DNA of 64,000 nucleotides, from assembly GCA_023653055.1 (NCBI GenBank), contig JAMNXR010000015.1, forward strand, positions 22,822 through 86,821, given 5' to 3'. Below, piece after piece: positions 9,400-18,653 of this stretch. Positions within the stretch are counted from its first letter, which is position 1; the number at the start of each line of letters is the position of its first letter. Origin of the DNA: Burkholderiaceae bacterium. GTDB taxonomy: Bacteria; Pseudomonadota; Gammaproteobacteria; Burkholderiales; Burkholderiaceae_B. The position numbers were made by a program, and so were the translations under genes. The notes below the pieces were generated by a model. That model searched no databases. It saw nothing but the letters and a program-made list of their open reading frames with translations, and was not told the origin of the DNA.

Positions 9400-10533
9400 C
9401 TATTTACGTGCAGGCAACGGCGCAACGGTCGAGAGTTCTGGATTGACCACCAAACCATCTCTTACGTTGATAAACCCGTTGATAATGATCGTGTCGGTCG
9501 CCGCCAAACCGCTCGTAACCTCGACCAGTGGCGCAAACCTTTGACCGCGTTTGATGTTACGCCGTATCGCTTTTTTTGCATCGTCAATCACAAAGACGTA
9601 ATCACCCTGCTGATCCGTCAGCACACTTGTGTTGGGAATCAAGACCGCCAAACGAGACTCACCGTATTCGACGCGTACTTTTGCGAACAGACCGGGCAAC
9701 AAACTGAAATTGTTATTAGGCAATTCTGCACGTAACTGCAACGAACCCGTGCTGGTACTTAACAGATTGGCGGCAAAGTCCAAGGTTCCAGTATGGGGGA
9801 ACCCGTCCTCACCCTGAAGTTGCACATGAACGGGGAGCTTATTGACTTGAGATTTGCGTTCATTTTCAGTGCCAAAACGTTTCTGATATTTCAGCAGGTC
9901 TCGTTCGTTGATTGAAAAATACACATAAATAGGATTAATTTTTTGTATGGTGGCAAGCTTGACACCCTGAGGACTTGAACCAAGATAGTTGCCGACGTCG
10001 ATGAGATGTCGTCCCATCAACCCATCAAAAGGGGCACGTACTTCGGTGTAGCCATAATTAATCTGAGCCAGCTTGAGATTAGCTTCAGCCTGGAGGTAAA
10101 CAGACATCGCTTTGTCCACCGCGGCCTGCGAGGTGGCATTATCTTTTAATAGGGCTTTCTGGCGCGTAATTTCAATCTTGGCCTCTTGAAAAACGGCCCG
10201 CGTCAAATTGACCTGCTGAGCGTATTGATCCTGCTCAATGACAAACAACAACTGGTCTTTTTTGACATAGGCACCATCATCAAAGGAGATCTTTGTCAGA
10301 AAGCCTGGCACACGCGCCTCGAGATCCACCGATAGATAGGCTGCGACGTTGCCATCAAAAATTTCGAAACTACGGACATCTTGAGAGACGGGCTTGGCAA
10401 CCGTTACTACAGGTGGAGGACTGACTTTGGCAGTCGTTTTTTTATCGCATCCACTCAGAAGCACAACCGCGCTTAAAGCAATCAACGTCCCCAACACCTG
10501 CTTTGCCATCATTTTGTTCATCATCATGCTCAT
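9400..10533 (-). CDS. RND efflux periplasmic adaptor (membrane fusion protein)
   Basis: A 377-residue AcrA/MexA-type adaptor that bridges the inner-membrane pump and the outer-membrane channel. The N-terminus carries a lipoprotein signal ending in the lipobox LLSGC (Cys about residue 29). The biotinyl-lipoyl half motifs (LEARVPGFLTKISFDDGAYV and VRAPFDGLMGRHLIDVGNYL) flank an alpha-helical hairpin at about residues 105-155. The start ATG overlaps the stop of the outer-membrane factor gene (ATGA), showing translational coupling within the three-gene efflux operon. Confidence 0.95.
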   Translation of the reverse strand: MSMMMNKMMAKQVLGTLIALSAVVLLSGCDKKTTAKVSPPPVVTVAKPVSQDVRSFEIFDGNVAAYLSVDLEARVPGFLTKISFDDGAYVKKDQLLFVIEQDQYAQQVNLTRAVFQEAKIEITRQKALLKDNATSQAAVDKAMSVYLQAEANLKLAQINYGYTEVRAPFDGLMGRHLIDVGNYLGSSPQGVKLATIQKINPIYVYFSINERDLLKYQKRFGTENERKSQVNKLPVHVQLQGEDGFPHTGTLDFAANLLSTSTGSLQLRAELPNNNFSLLPGLFAKVRVEYGESRLAVLIPNTSVLTDQQGDYVFVIDDAKKAIRRNIKRGQRFAPLVEVTSGLAATDTIIINGFINVRDGLVVNPELSTVAPLPARK

Positions 10534-12125
10534 TGAATCGTCTCGCTTGACTTCACTAATCTTGGCTCAGCAGGATTGACTAGAGCATCGCCCCAGTTGG
10601 TTCTGGCCTGCATTTGCTGGACCATCGCAGCAGGCAAAGCGGGTACGACAAAATCGCCAGACCACCCTCCACCCAGCGCTTTAAAAGCGGCTACGTAGCC
10701 AAGCAAATTATTGGTTTGGGTTTGGACCAAACTGTTTTGAACTTGCAAAAGCTGCTGTTGGGCCACAATGACGGTGTTGTAGTCGTTCTGACCTGCTTTA
10801 TAACGGTCCAGTGCGAGCGAAGCGGCGCGCTGTGCTGCAGCCACTGACTTTTTAAGATCTACCGTAGAGCTTCGAGTGGTTGAAATGGCAACAATCGCCT
10901 GCTCAACCTCTTTTTGGGCTTGCAAGACCAGATTTTGATACGCCAGAACACTGCTTTGGAACACCGCATCCTGCACGCGAATCTGGTCAATGATCGCACC
11001 CCGATAAAACAACGGGAACATAAAGCTGCCACCGATAGAACTGCTGCGATTATCCCAAGAAAACAAACTAGATTGACTCACATTGTTCACAGAGACATTT
11101 TGAAATCCGAAATAGCCACTTAAAGAAAAACTCGGATACAACGCGGCCGCGTTCACCCCAATTAATGCCGACTGAGCTGCCGCGGCATACTCAGCCTGCA
11201 ACACATCGGGACGACGTCGCAGCAAGTCCTTGGGGATACCCGTTTGCAGAAATTGGGGCGGCTGCAAAGTTGCGCTGGATTGACCAAAGTTTTTTTCGTA
11301 AAAATCTGGGGGCTCCCCCAGCAAAATACTCATCGCATACTCGGAATTTTTGAGTGCTGAGATTAAGGCTGGGATTTCAGACTTGGTCTGCTCATACTGA
11401 GACTCAGCCTGACTTAAATCTAGCTGTGACGTCGCACCATTTTTAAAACGGGACGTGGCGATGCGCAAACTTTCAGCCTGAAGTGCCAAGTTGGCGCGGG
11501 CCACGCGTATCAAAGACTGATAATTACGAATCGTAATGTAGGTATTGGCCACATCTGCTGCCAGCGAAACATCCGCCGCATAATAGGCCGCTGTGGTTGA
11601 AAATAACGAAGAAACGGTACTTTCGATTCCGCGTCGGTATTTTCCCCAAAAATCAATTTCCCAGTTGGCCTGGACCACCATGTTCTGCGTGGTTGAAAGT
11701 GATGAAACATTGAGGAACTGCGTCAGAGCGTTTGGTTGATCATTACGAACGGCACTACCTGACAAGGCTACAGTCGGCAACAGACTGGCATCGGCTACAC
11801 CAAGTTGAGAACGCGCCTGATAAATACGTATCGCCGCACGCTGAAGAGACAAATTATCTCTCGCTGCCCGTGTCAGCAAATCGTTTAGAGTAGGATCATT
11901 AAAGTCTGCCCACCATCGCACCGGATTCGGTGTTTGTTCGATGGCGGTTGGAACAATATCTGTGAACTCTGTTTTTTTCGGTTCGCTAAACGAGGATTGC
12001 AGCTTGGCTTCGGGGGTTTTGAAGTCGGGCCCAACCATACAACCGGAAACAGAAAGGGCTCCAAAGACAATCAAAAAGCGTCTGAGGAGCCACAATTTAC
12101 AAAAATCGGTATGAGATGAATGCAT
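10530..12125 (-). CDS. Efflux outer membrane factor, NodT/OprM family lipoprotein
   Basis: A 531-residue TolC-like channel of the NodT subfamily, forming the outer-membrane exit duct of the RND system. A signal with lipobox SVSGC precedes MVGPDFKTP, the usual start of mature OprM-type proteins. Two internal outer-membrane efflux repeats are visible, each with long helical stretches rich in Gln, Ala and Ser. It is the first gene of the operon, an unusual but known order. The start codon is not certain because several Met codons precede the hydrophobic segment. No regulator is adjacent. Confidence 0.93.
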   Translation of the reverse strand: MHSSHTDFCKLWLLRRFLIVFGALSVSGCMVGPDFKTPEAKLQSSFSEPKKTEFTDIVPTAIEQTPNPVRWWADFNDPTLNDLLTRAARDNLSLQRAAIRIYQARSQLGVADASLLPTVALSGSAVRNDQPNALTQFLNVSSLSTTQNMVVQANWEIDFWGKYRRGIESTVSSLFSTTAAYYAADVSLAADVANTYITIRNYQSLIRVARANLALQAESLRIATSRFKNGATSQLDLSQAESQYEQTKSEIPALISALKNSEYAMSILLGEPPDFYEKNFGQSSATLQPPQFLQTGIPKDLLRRRPDVLQAEYAAAAQSALIGVNAAALYPSFSLSGYFGFQNVSVNNVSQSSLFSWDNRSSSIGGSFMFPLFYRGAIIDQIRVQDAVFQSSVLAYQNLVLQAQKEVEQAIVAISTTRSSTVDLKKSVAAAQRAASLALDRYKAGQNDYNTVIVAQQQLLQVQNSLVQTQTNNLLGYVAAFKALGGGWSGDFVVPALPAAMVQQMQARTNWGDALVNPAEPRLVKSSETIQ

Positions 12126-12179
12126 CCACGGATTCTAAAGCACTTTTACCTACTCCGTCGATGCCAAAATAACGGGCGT

Positions 12180-13175
12180 TCAATCCACTTTAGCACCAGA
12201 AATTTTCACAATCTCAGCCCATTTTTTCATGTCTTCCTTGTGGATGCGCGCAAAGGCTGCTGGGCTAGGATCCGCAGCAGGCGTGATGCCCTGCGTGTCG
12301 GTGAGCCATGCTTTAAAGGCAGGGGTCGACACAATTTTTACCACTTCTGCACTCATTTTGTTTGCAATCTCAGTCGGAAGCTTGGCTGGACCAAATAATC
12401 CATACCAGGTACTGCTCACAAAACCTGGCAAGTTGCAGGCTTCGGCCACCGTTGGCACATCAGGCAGTGCAGCCAGACGGGTCGGACTGGTCACGGCCAA
12501 GGCAATCGTCCGGCCGCCTTTGACTGAGGCGATGGCGGGTGCGCTCTGATTAAAGAACATCTCCACGTCTCCACCAAGCAACGCCGTCATTGCCGGCCCC
12601 TGACCGCGATAAGGAATATGGACAATGTCGACTTTAGCCGCATTCGCAAACTGAGCACCCGCTAAATGCGTGGATGCACCATTGCCAGTCGAGCCGTAAT
12701 TCAGCTTACCGGGCTTGTCCCGCATGAGCTTGAGCAAGTCTGCACAGGTCTTGACTTCAGGCAGCTTGCTAGGATTGATCAAAAGAACATTGGGTACGTC
12801 ACCCAAAATTGCGATGCGCGTAAAGTCTTTTTCCACATCAAAGCTAAGTTTTTTATAGAGAGCTGGATTAATCGCATGCGTTCCAGCTGTGCCAAACAGG
12901 TAGGTGTAGCCGTCAGGCTGAGCACGTGCGACTAAATCAGAGGCAATATTGCCGCCTGCACCTGTTTTAGCTTCCACTACCACAGGCACATTCCAGGCAG
13001 CCGTGATCGCCTCGCCTAGTTTGCGCGCGTAAATGTCGATACCAGAACCATTTGGAAAGCCACCCACGATCGTGATGGCGCGTGTCGGCCACTTATTATC
13101 GGCCTGTGCAAGTGCTACGTTGCAGGCGGATGCCGAGATAAGTGCTACAGAGAGTTTTGTAATGATTTGACGCAT
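12180..13175 (-). CDS. Bug-type tripartite tricarboxylate transporter substrate-binding protein
   Basis: A 331-residue periplasmic receptor of the Bug (Bordetella uptake gene)/TctC family. A Sec signal (MRQIITKLSVALISASACN...ALAQA) is followed by the characteristic WPTRAITIVGGFPNGSGIDIYAR. The mid-region SDLVARAQPDGYTYLFGT and the segment LNYGSTGNGASTHLAG are family hallmarks. No TctA/TctB membrane subunits are nearby, as is usual for the expanded Bug paralogues of Alcaligenaceae. It follows the 2-hydroxyacid dehydrogenase gene by about 10 bases, so the ligand may be a hydroxy- or oxoacid related to that enzyme (inference). Confidence 0.92.
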   Translation of the reverse strand: MRQIITKLSVALISASACNVALAQADNKWPTRAITIVGGFPNGSGIDIYARKLGEAITAAWNVPVVVEAKTGAGGNIASDLVARAQPDGYTYLFGTAGTHAINPALYKKLSFDVEKDFTRIAILGDVPNVLLINPSKLPEVKTCADLLKLMRDKPGKLNYGSTGNGASTHLAGAQFANAAKVDIVHIPYRGQGPAMTALLGGDVEMFFNQSAPAIASVKGGRTIALAVTSPTRLAALPDVPTVAEACNLPGFVSSTWYGLFGPAKLPTEIANKMSAEVVKIVSTPAFKAWLTDTQGITPAADPSPAAFARIHKEDMKKWAEIVKISGAKVD

Positions 13176-13185
13176 AGTGATCTCC

Positions 13186-14109
13186 TTAACGCAATGTGCC
13201 CTGCCCCGAAATCCGGCGGCAGTGGTTTAAAGATGCTTCGATGAGGTTGTCGCTTGCTTCGGGTGTACGAAAGGCCGAGTGCGCCGACAGTGTGACATTT
13301 TCAATCTTTGTAAAAGGGTGATCCTTGGGAAGCGGTTCGATTTCAAAGACATCCAAGCCCGCATGGGCGATCTTGCCTGACCGCAACGCCTCGACCAGCG
13401 CTTGCTCATCAATGACGGCACCTCGGGCTGTATTCACCAGAATGACACCATCTTTCATCTGAGCAATGCGATCGCGAGAAATGAATCCCTTGGTCTCGTC
13501 ATTCAGTAACAAATGTAAAGAAATGACTTGGCTTTGCGCCAACAGTTCGTCCAAGGTGACAAACTTAACACCTGGGTAAGACTTCGGGCTGCGATTCCAA
13601 GCAAGGACCTGCATACCAGCACCGAGTGCCAAACGGGCCATTTCAGCCGCAATTCCGCCAAAACCGATCAAACCCAGTGTTTTTCCGGTCAGCTGAACGG
13701 CCTCGGTGCGCAGCCAATTTCCGACGCGCATTTCACGATCCATGCGGGCAAAACCTTTGGCAGAGGCCCACATGAGCGCAAAGGCGCACTCCGCTACTGC
13801 CGTGTCGCCATAGCCTTTGATAATGTGTACCTCGATGCCGATCGCGGCTAATTCTTCAGGATTCATATAAGAGCGTGCACCCGTTCCGAGGAATACGACG
13901 TGCCTGAGTCCCTTGCACTGCTTGGCAATGGCTGTGGGCACGGCAGTGTGATCCACAATCAATATTTCTGCCTCCCCCATCACAGCCGGAATTTGCTCTG
14001 GTGTGATGTCTACCTGACGATTGACCACTAACGCGATATCGTCAGGACGATGTAACCGCTCTGCCACATCACCTAGCGTGGCACTTGCGTCAATAAAAAC
14101 AGCTTTCAT
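13186..14109 (-). CDS. D-2-hydroxyacid dehydrogenase
   Basis: An approximately 307-residue NAD-binding D-isomer-specific 2-hydroxyacid dehydrogenase. The frame opens at 14160, but the ATG at 14109 (MKAVFIDASATLGD) gives the family-typical N-terminus. The motifs are GLIGFGGIAAEMARLAL (nucleotide binding), NTARGAVIDEQAL (Arg), LDVFEIEPLP (Glu) and SAHSAFRTPEA (His). It is read leftward and immediately precedes the Bug receptor, so both are probably one unit for uptake and oxidation/reduction of a hydroxyacid. It is a paralogue, not a close copy, of the gene at 2845-3822. Confidence 0.88.
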   Translation of the reverse strand: MKAVFIDASATLGDVAERLHRPDDIALVVNRQVDITPEQIPAVMGEAEILIVDHTAVPTAIAKQCKGLRHVVFLGTGARSYMNPEELAAIGIEVHIIKGYGDTAVAECAFALMWASAKGFARMDREMRVGNWLRTEAVQLTGKTLGLIGFGGIAAEMARLALGAGMQVLAWNRSPKSYPGVKFVTLDELLAQSQVISLHLLLNDETKGFISRDRIAQMKDGVILVNTARGAVIDEQALVEALRSGKIAHAGLDVFEIEPLPKDHPFTKIENVTLSAHSAFRTPEASDNLIEASLNHCRRISGQGTLR

Positions 14110-14281
14110 TTGAATCAATTCCCGGGTCAAAAGCCCTGTTGCGCACATCAAGGGCATCAATTAAAAAAATAGATCATACCGGAGTAGCTACAGACGCGAA
14201 CAGCCCTTGATGCTACGATGGATTGACCAAAAGCCAAAATAACCTTGGGTTATAAACTTTATTCTTTTCATCACGACCACT

Positions 14282-15562
14282 ATGCCGCAAACAGATCACG
14301 TTGTCATTATCGGAGCGGGTATTATTGGCGCAACTAGTGCCTTTCAATGCCTCAATGCGGGCTTGCGCGTCACCTTGATCGAGCCAGACCGTCCGGGGGA
14401 CGAACAGGCCGCGAGCTTTGGCAACGCGGGTTGGCTTTCTTCGCACTCAGTATTGCCGGCGGCCACACCCGGTGCATGGAAAAATGTACCGAAATGGCTT
14501 GCAGATCCGTTAGGCCCCCTCGCAATTCGTTGGAAATATTTTCCACGTGCCTTGCCTTGGCTGGCACGTTACCTGAACGCGGCCTCTAATTACACAAAAA
14601 TAGCGCACACAGCCGTTGCACTGCGCAGTCTTCTGGCCGGGGCGCCTGCCTTGCATCAAGAAATGGCCGAGCAAGCTGGCGTGAGCCATCTAATTGTGCG
14701 CACCGGGCTTTTACATGCCTATCTCTCTCAGTCTCACTTTTTGCAGGATGCAAAAGCCTGGGATATCCGACGCAAAGAAGGCATCTCGTGGCAAGAACTT
14801 GACGCCTCCGCACTTGCTGCGCTCGAACCTGACCTCGATCGTCGCTACACCTTTGGTGTACTGGTTCCAGAAACAGGAAGTTGCCGCAATCCTGGAGCTT
14901 ACACGGCTGCACTGATTGCCTATGCTCAAAAGAGAGGCGCGCAATTCATCCGTGCCCGGGCAACCGGATTTCGTATTGAACACGGTCATCTCAAGGCCGT
15001 ACTGACTGATCAGGGTGAAGTGATTTGCGACAAAGCCGTTATCGCCATCGGAGCCCGATCCAAAGAACTAGCGCGCTTGGCAGGCGATCGCGTCTCCATT
15101 GAGTCTGAGCGCGGCTACCACGCGGTTGTCAGTGCGCCTGAAGCGGGTCCCCGCATTCCCACCATGTTTGCGGACCGTAAAGTCATCGTAACCGGGATGG
15201 AACAAGGACTCCGTGTAGCGGGTCAGGTTGAAATTGCTGAAAAAGACGACATACCGGATTGGCGACGTGCCGAAATTTTACGTAAACACCTCGTGGCGAT
15301 TTACCCAAAACTTCCTCAGGATCTGTCTACAGACCGCATCAAAATCTGGATGGGACGTCGCCCGAGCACCCCTGATGGACTTCCTTGCATTGGTCTTGCC
15401 TCGGGCTGTCGGGATATTATTCACGCGTACGGACATGGTCACGTCGGGTTAGTGGGCTCAGCGCGTACAGGTCGCTTGGTTGCACAACTGGCTTCAGGCA
15501 CTGAGCCGGAAATTAATCTGGCGCCCTTTAGTCCCCAGCGCTTCAAGCCTTTTTACCAATGA
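14282..15562 (+). CDS. DadA-like FAD-dependent oxidoreductase (D-amino acid dehydrogenase family)
   Basis: A 426-residue flavoprotein of the DAO/DadA family. The N-terminal dinucleotide motif VVIIGAGIIGATSAFQCL and the segment ASFGNAGWLSSHSVLPAATPG are typical of D-amino acid dehydrogenase small subunits, which oxidise D-amino acids to 2-oxoacids and pass electrons to the respiratory chain. The C-terminal flavin-contacting region GRRPSTPDGLPCIG and the closing AYGHGHVGLVGSARTG are present. It is divergent from the 2-hydroxyacid dehydrogenase and 25 bases before the CDF gene. True substrate (D-amino acid or another amine) is unproven. Confidence 0.85.
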   Translation: MPQTDHVVIIGAGIIGATSAFQCLNAGLRVTLIEPDRPGDEQAASFGNAGWLSSHSVLPAATPGAWKNVPKWLADPLGPLAIRWKYFPRALPWLARYLNAASNYTKIAHTAVALRSLLAGAPALHQEMAEQAGVSHLIVRTGLLHAYLSQSHFLQDAKAWDIRRKEGISWQELDASALAALEPDLDRRYTFGVLVPETGSCRNPGAYTAALIAYAQKRGAQFIRARATGFRIEHGHLKAVLTDQGEVICDKAVIAIGARSKELARLAGDRVSIESERGYHAVVSAPEAGPRIPTMFADRKVIVTGMEQGLRVAGQVEIAEKDDIPDWRRAEILRKHLVAIYPKLPQDLSTDRIKIWMGRRPSTPDGLPCIGLASGCRDIIHAYGHGHVGLVGSARTGRLVAQLASGTEPEINLAPFSPQRFKPFYQ

Positions 15563-15587
15563 CTGCGCTATCACCGGGGTATTGTGC

Positions 15588-16550
15588 ATGAAACTTCCTG
15601 ACCTCCAAGACGACAGTGAAGATACCGCGTTCACCATTGAACAACGTGCCGCTGCCGCAAACAAAAGTACCTGGGTCAGTGTGTGCGTCAACATCGTACT
15701 GTCCATCACTCAAATTGGAGTGGGCATCTTTGCTAAGTCTCAGGCCTTGATCGCCGACGGCGTGCATTCTTTGTCCGATTTAGTGGGCGATTTTGTCGTG
15801 CTTTTTGCCAGCCATCACAGCAAAAAAGACGCGGATGAAGATCATCCCTATGGTCATCAGCGCTTTGAAACTGCTGCATCGATGGTCTTGGGTGTTTTGT
15901 TAATCATCGTTGCGCTCGGTATGCTTTGGGCTGCATTTGAGAAGCTCAAGAATCCAGAAGATATCCCGGTCGTTCATGGCGCTGCACTGTGGATCGTTGG
16001 CATCGCCCTTGTATCCAAAGAGGTTTTATTTCGCTACATGCTAAAAATCGCCAAGCGCGTCAAATCAAGCATGTTGGTTGCGAATGCTTGGCATGCGCGC
16101 TCTGATGCCGCGTCATCCCTTGTGGTCGCGATCGGCATTATTGGCAACCTTGCGGGCTACCCCATCTTGGATCCGATCGCCGCCCTATTTGTTGGATTGA
16201 TGGTTGGAAAAATGGGCTGGACCTTTGGTTCGAGTGCTTTTCACGATTTGATGGATCGTTCTGCAGACGAGCAAGAGGTTGCTGCCATTACGGCCACGCT
16301 TTTGCAAACGCCAGGTGTACTCGGTGCACACGACATCAAAACACGCAAAATGGGTGACATGATTTTGGTAGATGCGCACATTGAGGTCAGCGCGTATTTG
16401 TCCGTCGTGGAAGGTCATGATATCGGCTTAGCCGCCCGCCAAGCTGTGATGCAAAGGCATCGCGTCTTGAATCTATTGACGCATATAGATCCAGTGCCAT
16501 CACGAACGGATCCACACATTACCGCCCACACCTCTGCCGCAAATCAATAG
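15588..16550 (+). CDS. Cation diffusion facilitator (CDF) family metal exporter
   Basis: An approximately 320-residue inner-membrane CDF protein, exporting Zn, Fe, Mn or a similar divalent ion. The motifs LIADGVHSLSDLVGDFV and DEDHPYGHQRFETAAS form the conserved helix 2 and loop signature. AWHARSDAASS supplies the HxxxD metal pair of helix 5, and a cytoplasmic C-terminal domain follows. The frame is open from 15480, but the first 36 codons overlap the preceding gene; the ATG at 15588 gives the better start. The metal cannot be assigned with confidence from sequence alone. Confidence 0.9.
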   Translation: MKLPDLQDDSEDTAFTIEQRAAAANKSTWVSVCVNIVLSITQIGVGIFAKSQALIADGVHSLSDLVGDFVVLFASHHSKKDADEDHPYGHQRFETAASMVLGVLLIIVALGMLWAAFEKLKNPEDIPVVHGAALWIVGIALVSKEVLFRYMLKIAKRVKSSMLVANAWHARSDAASSLVVAIGIIGNLAGYPILDPIAALFVGLMVGKMGWTFGSSAFHDLMDRSADEQEVAAITATLLQTPGVLGAHDIKTRKMGDMILVDAHIEVSAYLSVVEGHDIGLAARQAVMQRHRVLNLLTHIDPVPSRTDPHITAHTSAANQ

Positions 16551-16560
16551 GAAATCCAAG

Positions 16561-17988
16561 ATGGTGTCCCCGTCTCCTCTTGCACTTTCTCTCTTCGAGA
16601 AAATTTGGCGTCAACACGTCATCGTTGAGCGAGAAACCGGTCCTTCTTTGCTCTACATAGACCGTCACCTCATTCACGAGGGCTCGTTTCATGCGTTCAG
16701 TGCCCTGCGCGAACGGGGTCTCTCGTTGCGCAACCCGAAGCAAATATTTGGTGTAGCGGACCATTATGTCCCGACAATTAGCCGCAAACCTCAGGATGCC
16801 GCTACGCCAGAAATCACGCAAATGATCACGCGCTTTGAAAAAAATATGCAATGGAGTGGTGCCCATTATTTCCCCATTGACGATCCGCGACAAGGTATCG
16901 TCCACGTCATGGGACCTGAACAAGGCATCACCCTGCCCGGCTCGACGCTTACCTGCAGCGATAGCCATACCTCGACGCACGGTGCGTTTGGTGCGCTCGC
17001 TTTTGGTATCGGTCAATCAGAAAGCACACATGTACTGGCCACTCAGACACTCTGGCAACCCAAACCCAAAGGGTTGCGCGTTTTGCTAACGGGCCAGCCT
17101 CGTGCAGGCGTTTCGGGTAAAGACATTATTCTGGCGCTGATTGCACAAATAGGCTCCTCAGGCGCCACGGGGCATGCCGTAGAATTCGCTGGACCCGCGA
17201 TGGGTGCGCTTTCGCTTGAAGATCGACTGACAATGTGCAACATGACCATCGAAGCGGGTGCACGCTTTGGCATCATTGCACCGGATGATCGCGTATTTGA
17301 TTATTTATATGGCCGTCCCTTTGCGCCACAACAAGGTGAATGGGATCAGGCACTGGTGCGCTGGCGTCAATTGTCCTCTGATCCCGGTTGCACATGGGAT
17401 CATGAGATCGAACTGGACCTGAACGTACTCGCACCCATGGTGACCTGGGGTACGAGTCCAGAGGCCGCCTTGCCTATTACAGGTACGATTCCAAACCCAA
17501 TGGATGTGTCTAGCATTGCTCTGCGTCAGTCCATGGTGGATGCGCTGCGTTATATGGCGCTCACGCCTGGCACACCCCTCAACACGATCAAAATCGACCG
17601 CGTATTTATTGGTTCGTGTACCAATGCACGGCTTGCGGACTTGCGCAGTGCGGCTGCAATTTTCAAAGGCACGCGCTCCAAGGTGCCCGGCATCGTGGTG
17701 GCGGGCTCGATGCATGTCAAGCGTGCCGCAGAACAAGAAGGACTCGATCTGATTTTCAAACAGGCCGGGTTGGAGTGGCGTGAGCCTGGTTGTTCGATGT
17801 GTGTGGGTATCAATGGCGATACAGCACCAGCAGGCGAGCGGATCGCATCCACCTCAAATCGCAACTTCGTTGGACGTCAGGGGCCTGGCGTTAGAACCCA
17901 CCTGATGAGTCCGGCGATGGTTGCAGCAGCTGCGATCACAGGTCACTTGACCGATGTGCGGGCATTACATGACAGGATGTCCCAATGA
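16561..17988 (+). CDS. leuC: Isopropylmalate isomerase-type dehydratase, large subunit (LeuC family)
   Basis: A 475-residue aconitase-superfamily large subunit. The [4Fe-4S] cysteines are visible in IGSCTNARLADL and in EPGCSMCVGIN. The N-terminal FEKIWRQHVI and LLYIDRHLIHEGS match LeuC. It pairs with a small subunit overlapping by four bases. LeuC normally acts in leucine biosynthesis (2- to 3-isopropylmalate), but the downstream CoA-transferase and HMG-CoA lyase-like genes suggest a catabolic paralogue, for example a citraconate/citramalate hydro-lyase. The leu name is by homology only; leuA and leuB are not in view. Confidence 0.88.
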   Translation: MVSPSPLALSLFEKIWRQHVIVERETGPSLLYIDRHLIHEGSFHAFSALRERGLSLRNPKQIFGVADHYVPTISRKPQDAATPEITQMITRFEKNMQWSGAHYFPIDDPRQGIVHVMGPEQGITLPGSTLTCSDSHTSTHGAFGALAFGIGQSESTHVLATQTLWQPKPKGLRVLLTGQPRAGVSGKDIILALIAQIGSSGATGHAVEFAGPAMGALSLEDRLTMCNMTIEAGARFGIIAPDDRVFDYLYGRPFAPQQGEWDQALVRWRQLSSDPGCTWDHEIELDLNVLAPMVTWGTSPEAALPITGTIPNPMDVSSIALRQSMVDALRYMALTPGTPLNTIKIDRVFIGSCTNARLADLRSAAAIFKGTRSKVPGIVVAGSMHVKRAAEQEGLDLIFKQAGLEWREPGCSMCVGINGDTAPAGERIASTSNRNFVGRQGPGVRTHLMSPAMVAAAAITGHLTDVRALHDRMSQ

Positions 17989-18641
17989 CTCCATTTATCA
18001 CGCTGGATGGCCTCGCGATCCCAATCGAAGGTCGCAACATTGACACAGACCAGATCATTCCCGCACGCTTTCTGAAAAAAAGTCGTGGCGAGTACGGAGA
18101 CTATCTGTTTTACGATCTACGAACGAATGCGGAACAACAACCTCGCACTGACTACATTCTCAATCAACCCATTTTTCAAGGTGCAACCGTCATGGTTTGC
18201 GATGAAAATTTTGGTTGTGGCTCTTCTCGTGAGGCGGCGGTCTATGCGTTGGTTGACTTCGGCATACGGGCAGTTTTAGCCCCAAGTTTTGGCGATATTT
18301 TTTATAATAACTGTTTAAAAAATGGGGTGCTTCCAATTGTGCTGCCGAGTGCGCTACTCAACACGTTGCGTCAACAGCTGACGCAAACGGCAGCATCCAC
18401 ATCACCTGCCGCAACCGACTTCGCTGCGCTGAAGATCGCCATTGATCTCGCACAGCGCAGTGTGCACTGTTCACATTTTCCTGAGCCTCAACGCTTTGAC
18501 ATCGATCCGTTCTGGCAAGAATGTTTAATGAAAGGAGTGGATGAAATCGCACTCACGTTAGGCTACAGTGCGCAAATTCAAGCCTTTGAACGACACCATA
18601 GAAAAAATCAACCGTGGTTAGCACCTGAACCCTCCAACTAG
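17985..18641 (+). CDS. leuD: Isopropylmalate isomerase-type dehydratase, small subunit (LeuD family)
   Basis: A 218-residue swivelling small subunit partnering the upstream LeuC-type protein. Typical signatures are NIDTDQIIPARFLK, DENFGCGSSREAAVYAL (substrate-binding Ser/Arg loop) and FGDIFYNNCLKNGVLPI. The start ATG overlaps the leuC stop, so the two subunits are co-translated. It is followed after 12 bases by a CaiB/BaiF transferase gene, a neighbour not expected for a dedicated leucine biosynthesis operon. Confidence 0.9.
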   Translation: MTPFITLDGLAIPIEGRNIDTDQIIPARFLKKSRGEYGDYLFYDLRTNAEQQPRTDYILNQPIFQGATVMVCDENFGCGSSREAAVYALVDFGIRAVLAPSFGDIFYNNCLKNGVLPIVLPSALLNTLRQQLTQTAASTSPAATDFAALKIAIDLAQRSVHCSHFPEPQRFDIDPFWQECLMKGVDEIALTLGYSAQIQAFERHHRKNQPWLAPEPSN

Positions 18642-18653
18642 GTCCACATCATT

